NCBI GenBank assembly: GCA_946122785.1
Contig: CAMGYJ010000003.1
Coordinates: 26,987,811-27,051,810, forward strand
Direction of reading: 5' to 3'
DNA: 64,000 bases
Source of the DNA: Linum tenue
Lineage: Eukaryota; Streptophyta; Magnoliopsida; Malpighiales; Linaceae
Of this stretch, positions 56,641 to 64,000 are shown one piece after another. Numbering within the stretch: position 1 is the stretch's first letter; each line of letters starts with the position of its first letter. Under the pieces are notes generated by a model. It saw only the letters and a program-made list of their open reading frames with translations. It was not told the origin of the DNA and searched no databases. Position numbers and translations under genes: made by a program.

Positions 56641-57210
56641 GCGAGAAAAGCTACTCTCCAAGACCCACGGCGGTTCCAAGAGAGGCACCTAGGTGGTTGA
56701 AGGATTAACCACCACTCCGGGGAAGCAGGGAGCTATTCTTTTTGGGAGTTATCCAAGAGGCGGGTTTTCTACTGAAGAAGGGGGAGCGGTTCTTTGTAGC
56801 AGTTATCCAACAAGCGGTTTTCTATGGCGGTCACCTCCTCGTGGCAATAAATAGGAGGAGGGGTCGACAGAGATAAATATTTCCAAAACCAACACTCTGA
56901 CACACATGTCAAGTTTATCCTTTTTCTTTTCTCTATCATGTAGCCGTAGACGTACTTTTCAGTTTGGAGCTCTCATCGAACCTCCACAGGATTAGAAGTA
57001 ACTTAATTTAGATTTTCATTCTCACAAACCATCAATCAAACACCCTCGTTCGAACTTTGTTTGAAGAGGTGTGAGCCGTGTTTTAGTATCGTTATCCAAA
57101 GAAGTCAAAGGTGTAATTTTTTTCAACGCAAGTTTTCTTGTCGGAAAACAATAACGTAGATAAATAGTTATTTAAGTGTACTACTACTACTACTACTACT
57201 AGGGATTAAA
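56641..57210 (+). repeat. LTR-like sequence with duplicated U3 block
   Basis: Two copies of a ~60-bp block (GAGTTATCCAAGAGGCGG and CAGTTATCCAACAAGCGG) precede a TATA-like CAATAAATAGGAGG. An imperfect hairpin ACACCCTCGTTCGAAC ... TTTGAAGAGGTGT and (TAC)n at about 57181-57201 follow. No partner LTR or duplication was found, so this may be a solo LTR. Confidence 0.4.
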
Positions 57211-57309
57211 ATTACGAGGTATACGGAAACAAAAAGCATAGAAAAATTAGACATTGTTTAAAGTAAAAAAGCAAAGACATAAAAGAGAGAAAAAATAGGT
57301 CATGGATTG

Positions 57310-57873
57310 TCTAGAACTTAATCCTCCTCGGAGGATTCTTCTTCAACTCCGACTTCAAATTGTTTGGGGGAAGGTGAGCGAACAAAAGGTGGGGAGATAT
57401 CCGCTAAGGAGATCTCCATCTTCTCCATAATTGCATGTATGCACGCCATAAGGTGTTGCCTCTTGCTTCCTTCTCCCTTCTTTGGCTGTTGAGGATTGTC
57501 GCTATCAACGCTTGGGTATGGTAATCACTAACTCGCATGGTAGGTTGGTAGATGAGTCACCCCCTGCTCTCGCACGCCTGCTTCTTGTCCCTTCTCGCCA
57601 TCCACGTCCGTTGCATATCCTGATACACGCCGGTTGGTTGGCATCGAGAGACGGAACACCGTGCATTTCATATCCAATGTATTCGTGATTAGGAAGGGAA
57701 ATAAGAGTGGTACCTAGAGTCCATTCGAAACTTAACCGTCCAGAAGTCCACTCCAAAGTAACGGGCGAATCGAGTGATATATGCTCCAGCGTGTAACGCA
57801 ACAAGTCGAAGATCGTTTTCAGATCCCATAAGTAGTAGTTAATCAATAGAACATATGAGCTTCCTTCAACCAC
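57310..57873 (-). pseudogene. Unrecognised ORF, probably element-derived
   Basis: A 122-residue frame (57505-57873; MVEGSSYVLLINYYLWDLKTI ... GYEMHGVPSLDANQPACI) ends, and in another phase the sequence continues as MACIHAIMEKMEISLADISPP to an acidic end EEESSEED near 57315. It could be one ORF with a frameshift. I recognise no family. The position among LTR debris suggests a retroelement origin. Confidence 0.35.
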
Positions 57874-58262
57874 TATAAATAAAATTCTACACGTTCATTC
57901 GGTTGTCTTTTCTTACATATTTATATATGAAATATTTGAAAATCAAAGGTTTATAAAAATTTCTACCAAAGATAGAAGATATAGAAATTTAAAATCATAC
58001 CTGATTATAAATTTAAAATTATTGTGAATTTGACTCATATTAATATAATAAAATAATTATATAATAATAAAAATATTATATATGATAAATAGTTAATAGG
58101 ATGAGAAGTAAATGATATTTTATTTGAGAAATCGACCATGGGGTGAAAATTTGAGAGAAAAGTTTCATTTTTGGCAGTGCCTATTTTGAGTCTCCTTTCT
58201 TATTTCAATAAGAATAAGATTACAAATAAAACATATATGTTACTTCCACCATAAGTCCATAA
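57874..58262. other. AT-rich intergenic DNA
   Basis: About 390 bp of AT-rich sequence without genes or clear repeats. Confidence 0.5.
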
Positions 58263-58270
58263 CCAATTAT

Positions 58271-58734
58271 TAGAGGTGGCAATTGGATAGGATTGGTGGA
58301 TTAGTGGATTGGATTGGTGGATCCATGGATTAAATGGATTGGATCCAATGGATTGGTGGATTCATGGATTGGATCAAATGGATTGGTGGATTGATTCATG
58401 AATCCAAATAACATCCAAGGCTTGGACCAAAATGTAAAATTTGAAAAGTTTTGGTACTAAAATGTCGTAATGAAAAATTTTAGGTACCAAAATGTAATTT
58501 TCCAATGATATTTTCCGTATAAAAATATAAATTTTAGGTACCAAAATATAAAATATAAAAATTATAGGTACCAAATTGTAATTTGCCATTTGGATCCATA
58601 GATTGATCCATGAATCCACCAATCCAATTAGATTTGGATCAAATGGATTGGATTTAAATGGATTGGATTTGGTGGATAATTTGGTGGATGGATTGGATTG
58701 GATTCATGGATTTGGATCCTAATTGCCACCTCTA
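58271..58734. mobile_element. hAT-type MITE
   Basis: 464 bp bounded by TAGAGGTGGCAATT and its inverse AATTGCCACCTCTA, with an 8-bp target duplication CCAATTAT (58263-58270 and 58735-58742), diagnostic for hAT elements. The interior is built from ATGGATTGGTGGATT-like words in both orientations, giving extensive self-complementarity. No transposase. Confidence 0.88.
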
Positions 58735-58742
58735 CCAATTAT

Positions 58743-59170
58743 ATAGTGTTACAAAATTAAGTTAAGGTCTCCAAGTTGCCCGTGGAAACATTCTCATTCA
58801 ATTCTCTATCAATTTTAGGGCAAGCATTCAAAATTAAGGCAAAATGACATATTTGTATTAACATTCTAAATCACAACTCAAACAACCTCGTAGTGTTGAT
58901 ACTTGATAGGATAGTATGAGCATATCCTTTTTTTTCCCTGACCCATCGATCACAATAAAATCAATCTCGCCCAATTAGCAAACCAAATAGAGCAAGTGGA
59001 CAAAGATTCCGCCTTAATAATCCTTCCTTTATAAGAAACCCAAATCACAATTAGCCCATGATTCAAGGTACATAAATTATGTACAAATATGGTCGTAAAA
59101 TATTACTCTACCTTAATTCACGATTTTCGAAATGTTATTACTATATTTATGCACCCACACACCGTCGCAT
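58743..59170. other. Intergenic and upstream region of polygalacturonase
   Basis: AT-rich, no ORF of note; presumably contains the distal promoter of the downstream gene. No specific element beyond the TATA box could be supported. Confidence 0.5.
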
Positions 59171-59178
59171 TATATAAG
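59171..59178 (+). promoter_or_regulatory. TATA box of polygalacturonase
   Basis: TATATAAG, 127 nt before the ATG, followed by a (CT)n tract at about 59223-59242 that would lie in the 5' untranslated region. Confidence 0.65.
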
Positions 59179-59304
59179 TCGTACATATGCTAGCTACTGC
59201 CGGCCGCACAACCAACCAACCCTCACTCTCTCTCTCTCTCTCTAGCTAGCTCCCACTCCATTCACGGAAAAAAAAACACTCGGAGTCCTTTCTACACAAC
59301 AACA

Positions 59305-61395
59305 ATGGAAGGTCGCCTGCCACTAGTTCTCGTCTTGTTCCTTGTCGTCGCTCAATCTTCCGCCGGCTACCGTCCCCTAGAGCAATATCATTCCGACGGC
59401 CGGTATTCATCGAGGGAAGGCGCCGGCAGAAGGTACGTCGACCATTTCCTCGACTACGCAGAAGCTGCTACCGATCACGAAACTAGCGATCTCGCCTACT
59501 ACGAGCCTCAGCGCTTTGGGAAGTCCACGTTCGACGTGACGGAATATGGAGCTGTCGGCGACGGCAGGACCGACTCCTCCAATGTGCGTTTTTTGTCTAA
59601 TTCATTATCGTCGAGTATTTTCAACTGTTTTTTTTTATATCCATGCATGCATGTACGTAACATCTTTTTTTGATTATTGTGAAGGCTTTCCTGAGGGCAT
59701 GGGACGATCTGTGTGGAGCAACGGGAGGGCGGCCGACTCTCGTCATACCTCACGGGAAGGAGTTCCTTCTTAGCCCTCTTTCTTTCAAGGGTCCATGCAA
59801 GTCCAAAAACCTTTGGATTCAGGTAACTAATTTTTTTTTTGTATTAATATGGAGAGTATACATATATGATATGGTGGTGGATGGCAAGAGCTACCCAATA
59901 TTTGGTTATTGCTCAAGGGTAAAATCTAATTTTGGTTAATTTTTTTTTACTTTTGCGGTATATTCATACAACTTTTTTAGTTCGATCTGAATTAAACTTT
60001 ATAGTATTGGAAGTGTAAAAGAAAACGAATACGCAATTATAATGAAATTTTGTCTTGTTTTTTTGTTGTGACTAAAATATACCTATATTATTGGGTTGAA
60101 GGTAGTTGATGAAATTTTTTTTTATATAATCATCTTGACCCAGTTAGACTCGTTTGAGTCCAATCCAAATGAATTAACCCAAACGGAACCCAATTCTAAC
60201 CCAACCCAAACTCAAAATCATTAAAAATACCTATTTAATTAGGTCAGACAACAATCACATGAATCATGAAAACTGAATCAAATTACTCCTACCCACTTTC
60301 ATGTATCTACATAGTGACTCGTTTTTTGGTTGCTTAAGCTGCAAGGCACACTCGTGGCACCCGGGAGCATGAACGCCTGGGACGACAACAACAAGGAGAA
60401 ATGGATTCAGTTCATGCAAGTAAACGGCCTAACCATTTACGGCGGCGGGCAGATCGACGGCCAGGGCAAGATCTGGTGGGACTATTGCCAGGAAGACAAG
60501 AGCTGCCCACGACCATCCGTAACACACCACAAATCCAATATCCCTAACTACGTAGACCGTTTTTTTTTTTTGGTGCTATGTTTTTTTCTGAACTGCATTA
60601 TATATGCAAATCCAGGCGCTGAGTTTCCACTCGTGCAACAACCTGCGGGTGAGCGGGTTACAGCACGTGAACAGCCAGAAGAACCACATTAGCATCAACG
60701 GCTGCAACGACGTGGACATCTCCCACCTGAAGATCACGGCGCCGGAGGAGAGCCCCAACACCGACGGGATCGACATCTCCGCCTCGAACCACCTCCACAT
60801 CCACGACAGCTTCATCGGGACAGGTGACGACTGCGTGGCCATCAACGGCTTCTCTTCCTACATCAACATCTCCCGCGTCCTGTGCGGGCCCGGGCACGGC
60901 ATCAGCATCGGCAGCCTCGGCAAGGGCGGCGCCTACGAGACCGTGGAAGAAGTCCACGTCGAGGACTGCACCTTCAAGGGCACGATGAACGGCGCCAGGA
61001 TCAAGACCTGGAAGGGAGGGAGAGGGTATGCTCGGAAGATAAGCTTCGAGAGGATAAGGATGATCAACGCGGGGAACCCGATCATCATAGACCAGACGTA
61101 CGTGAACCGGATGGCAGCGGCGTCGACCGATGAGGAATATGATGCTTGGTCGTCGTCGTCGTCAGGGGACGTGGAGATAAGCGACGTGTCGTACAAGGGA
61201 GTGATAGGGTCGTCTACCGACGCCAGGGCGGTGTACTTCAACTGCGGGGATGGAGCGGGTTGCAGGAACATTGTGGTGGAGGATGTGGAGATGACGTCTG
61301 CGGTTGCTGGGAAGCAGTTGTTTGCGGTTTGCAATAACGCTCACGGGACTTCCAGTGCGGACCGATCACCGAGGGTTCCTTGCCTTCTGCCATGA
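59305..61395 (+). CDS. GH28 polygalacturonase (four exons, 458 aa)
   Basis: Exons 59305-59583, 59685-59822, 60339-60518 and 60616-61395, all GT-AG and phase 0 (1377 nt). The start has a signal peptide (MEGRLPLVLVLFLVVAQSSAG), indicating secretion to the cell wall, where the enzyme hydrolyses homogalacturonan. Family signatures are FDVTEYGAVGDGRTDSSN, SPNTDGIDIS (NTDG), GTGDDCVAI (GDDC), CGPGHGISIGSLGKGG (GHG) and ARIKTW (RIK), so the catalytic Asp residues and His are all present. An N-terminal propeptide of about 60 residues precedes the catalytic barrel. Oddity: after IIIDQTYV, where plant enzymes usually have a YC...C disulfide segment, there is NRMAAASTDEEYDAWSSSSSGD. Closest in type to the At1g48100-like group, by inference. 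Possible alternative is an exo-acting enzyme of the same family. Confidence 0.92.
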
Positions 61396-61595
61396 CACCT
61401 CCATGATAGTCGATAGATGAATATAGTGAAGTAGGCTAGCTAGCTAGGATGGTAGTATCGTTTTGTTGCATTATTAGTATTACTAGCTTTGCAATGATTT
61501 CACCCCTATAAAAAAGAAATCAAGTATCAAACACTACACGGATAGATTTCGCTTTCAGTTGATATGCAGAAGAAAAAGTTGCAGCAATAACCAGA

Positions 61596-62594
61596 ATGAA
61601 GGGTATATCAGCAATTGTTCTAGTTTTCTTACTCATGATTGCTCAGACTACTACTCCATCATCTTCTCGCATACTGGCGCAGCAGCACCTTTCTTTCGAA
61701 GTGCTTAACTATGGAGCTCTTCGAGGCGGTCCTGTTAGATGCACATGGCTAATTCTGCATGAACAATCCCTTGTGTCTCACGCTTCCGCACGCCCTGCTT
61801 AACATTCCTCTGCCTCTGCCTCTGCCAGTCTTCCTAGCTAGCTAGCGCTTGAAATGGTTACTGCCTTTGCACTTTTTGTACATTTTTCTGCAGGCAGTTA
61901 GTTTCAACAAATGTGACAGTCTTCACTGGTACTTCTTCCGACGTTCAGATCCTCGACTTCACTGGCACTTCTTCCAACGTTCAGATCCTCGACTTCACTG
62001 GCACAGGTACGAGTCCATTTTGAGACTTGTTGGGTACATGCCATTATCAGTTCTGGAAATAATGAGCCAGGTAGACTCCCTGCTTACTTACAGGGGATGA
62101 TTGCATTTGCATCAATGGCTTTTCACCTTAGATCAACATTTCCGACATCGCCATGGCATTTAGTATTGGAAGCCTGAGAAAGAATGGAGCCAATGAGACG
62201 GTGGAAGAAGTCCATGCTCAGGACTCCCAACTTCACTAGAACTAGCATGGTGCTAGTATCAAGAAGTGGAAGGTAGAAAATATCCCTACCACTCACTCCA
62301 TTCAATCCCCAACCGAACAATTCATATATTTGTTCAATCCTGTATTTCCTAACCCAAATCGTTTCCTCAGAATTGCTAGTTTGCAACACTGATATAATGT
62401 CTTCTGTGGCACTCATCATCGACCAAGAATACACCTTTATGGCGCTTGTTCCTCATGACTTCTCATCAGATGTGGAGATCAGTAACATTCTGTACCGTGA
62501 TGTGCGAGGAGCCACCGTTGATGAGAAGGCTATAGTCTTGAATTTGTGGGCAGCTACAAGGATGCACCAACATTCAGCTGCCTTGTCACCGTAG
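61596..62594 (+). pseudogene. Decayed second polygalacturonase copy
   Basis: It starts with a signal-peptide-like MKGISAIVLVFLLMIAQTTTPSSSR and a FEVLNYGAL motif at the place of FDVTEYGAV. Later pieces encode NVQILDFTGTGDDCICINGFS (with a GT-AG intron, 62006-62091, inside the GTGDDC codons), FSIGSLRKNGANETVEEVHAQDS, GASIKKWK and DVEISNILYRDVRGATVDEKAIVLN. There are in-frame stops after INGFSP and in the TVEEVHAQDS region. The GHG catalytic motif is lost, and a 36-bp unit is tandemly duplicated at 61921-61992. It lies about 200 bp after the intact gene, so it is a tandem duplicate that has died. Confidence 0.8.
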
Positions 62595-62784
62595 ATCCCC
62601 CAATCACAACCCTTAATCCTCTTTACCATTACTGCGAGATGAAACTGGTAGCACATAAATAAACATTTATGCAATACTCAATTTTCAGCCCTTATATAGC
62701 AGGATCAAAATACAAAGAATATGTAAATTAGTTACAATGATACACTGGCACCAATAAGTTGCAGAACCCAAGAGCTCCGGCTGC

Positions 62785-63808
62785 CTAATTCCTCAGGCTG
62801 ACGAGCTCGATGTCGAAGATGAGGGTTCCCAATGTGGACCCTTCTCCATTGGCAAGCCGCGTTGGGTTGAAAATTGTGGTGAACAGCCTCTGCCTGTCAA
62901 AGAACTACCCCCAAAACCGAAACAGGCTACACTTAGAGAAATATGGCAGTTTAATTTCAGCAGATTCATGGAAAGAAAGGAGGGAATCATGCATAATCTC
63001 TAGGAGAAATTGATGCATACATTAGGAGGCAAAGGCTCTTGCGAAGTGTTCTGATAGCCTTGGGAGGGGGGAATCACCACCCGACGAATGCCGCCCACTT
63101 TCATCGACTTAACGGCTGATTCAATCCCTGCAATCACCTGTAAATTGTGAATCGGTGTACATTAGCAATTTAGCGGCAACCAACAAGGTGAAGTGTCTGC
63201 TCCGCTAGGCGAACTGTCCTTACTTTTCCAGAGCCGAGAATGAATACAAAAGGAATCGCCTCCCCACTGGAATCTTTATGATCGTAAGTCGAATCAAACC
63301 GCCATCCTTGTTTGGCTCCCAACCTTCCATAGTAATGGATTGATACCTTTTTTCCAAGCACAGAATTGAGATTCGAGGGGGGAAAAAAGAAGAAGAACCC
63401 AAATCAGGGAAAAGTCTATTGGGTCAGTGTAAGAGAGGGCGAGACAGAGACAGAGGGAAGAAAGACCTGATCGCCGTCGGCGGGGACTGCGCCGGAACCG
63501 ACGCGGAGGTCCAACGCCCTGACGCCGCCGGAATTCGGAAGCTCGAGGAAATCGGTGATCGAAGAAGAATATGCAGGATTGGCGGAGGAGAATGGCAAGG
63601 TGGATAGGACTAAGGATGCTGCCGATAAAGCTTTTCGTCTAGTCGTCGTAGTTGCCGTCGGCGGAGGAGAGGGCAGGGGAGAAGTTGCGGTGGCGACTTG
63701 GGTGGCAGCTGAAGTTGATTCAGCGGAGATGGTAGATGAAGCAAAGCGGACAGAGTAAGCGCATGGTGCGTGGGATGATAGATTAGGCGCCAAACATTTC
63801 ATCGCCAT
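62785..63808 (-). CDS. FKBP18: FKBP18-type chloroplast-lumen peptidyl-prolyl isomerase (four exons, 233 aa)
   Basis: Exons on the minus strand: 63467-63808, 63224-63346, 63021-63137 and 62785-62904 (702 nt, all phase 0). The start MAMKCLAPNLSSHAPCAYSVRFASS looks like a chloroplast transit peptide. It is followed by TTRRKALSAASLVLSTLPFSSANPA, a twin-arginine type thylakoid-lumen signal. The FKBP domain runs from VSIHYYGRLGAKQGWRFDSTYDH through FILGSGKVIAGIESAVKSMKVGGIRRVVIPPSQGY to STLGTLIFDIELVSLRN, with a lineage-typical QEPLPPNFFDRQRLFTTIFNPTRLANGEG insertion. The family catalyses cis-trans isomerisation of prolyl bonds; immunophilins of this class are linked to photosystem assembly. The length agrees with Arabidopsis FKBP18. 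The acceptor before exon 2 has a weak pyrimidine tract. An upstream in-frame Met (63916) exists but the shorter start gives a better transit peptide. Confidence 0.88.
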
Positions 63809-63960
63809 TCCCTGCCGTTCAAGTTCGTCGTGGAGCTTTTGGAGTTCCAGTTCGCGGACAAGGAAAACAGCAGGCAACAGGCAAAGAATGGATAAGGTGA
63901 TTAAAAGGGAGGACAAAATTGTATAAAAAACAAAGCGAAACGAAAATTATTCAATCGAAT

Positions 63961-64000
63961 CGCCGTCTGTGGGAATCGAACCCACGACCACGTGGTTAAA
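63961..64000 (-). tRNA. tRNA-Lys(UUU), 3' half only
   Basis: On the minus strand TTTAACCACG, a variable loop, the T arm GTGGGTTCGATTCCCAC and the acceptor strand AGACGGCG. The T stem pairs perfectly. The anticodon TTT falls on 64000-63998, the last bases of the window, so the 5' half lies outside. The sequence agrees with plant nuclear tRNA-Lys(UUU) as I remember it. Confidence 0.85.

Overview
This window is nuclear DNA from a flowering plant, most likely a eudicot. The evidence is spliceosomal GT-AG genes of plant type (a VAMP72 R-SNARE, a chloroplast-lumen FKBP18, a GH28 polygalacturonase, an intronless TAF8), a plant tRNA-Lys(UUU), and a plant mobile-element set (Tekay/Del chromovirus, Athila/Tat-type elements, Cassandra, an RNase H-bearing L1 LINE, MULE and hAT MITEs). 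I cannot name the species from sequence alone.

Left two thirds (1-40.6 kb) is heterochromatin. A 154-bp satellite, about 75 monomers in all with higher-order repeats, forms one array at 1-5580, 25905-30538 and 31161-32558. It is interrupted by a Tekay/Del retrotransposon (5581-25904, minus, target duplication AGTAC). The Tekay gag gene is itself split by a young plus-strand Athila/Tat-type element with three LTRs (12101-22877, duplication CTCAG) that keeps gag-protease but no reverse transcriptase or catalytic integrase. A 622-bp Cassandra element with 5S-rRNA-derived LTRs sits at 30539-31160 (duplication GACAT). The array ends at a second, older three-LTR Athila/Tat-type element (32559-40614, minus). 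Its outer flanks do not match: satellite on one side, a truncated plant-mobile-domain (MAIN-like) ORF on the other. This points to a rearrangement at the satellite/gene boundary.

Right third (41.4-64 kb) is gene-bearing. In order: a GC-rich alternating palindrome cluster, TAF8 (+), a tRNA-derived relic, VAMP72 (-, five exons), a 5'-truncated L1 LINE (-, 15-bp duplication) about 500 bp upstream of the VAMP72 start, a 1.9-kb non-autonomous MULE, degraded LTR-element debris, a hAT MITE, a four-exon polygalacturonase (+) followed by a decayed second copy, FKBP18 (-, four exons), and half of a tRNA-Lys at the right edge.

The most unusual content is shared by the two three-LTR elements, whose LTRs differ. 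Each has a duplicated polypurine tract, stem-loops that appear to covary, a large A-rich-loop hairpin, a GCACGGCCGTGC palindrome repeat, and a short partner unit whose deletion runs from the primer-binding-site edge to about 28 nt past the internal polypurine tract. All alignments were done by eye.
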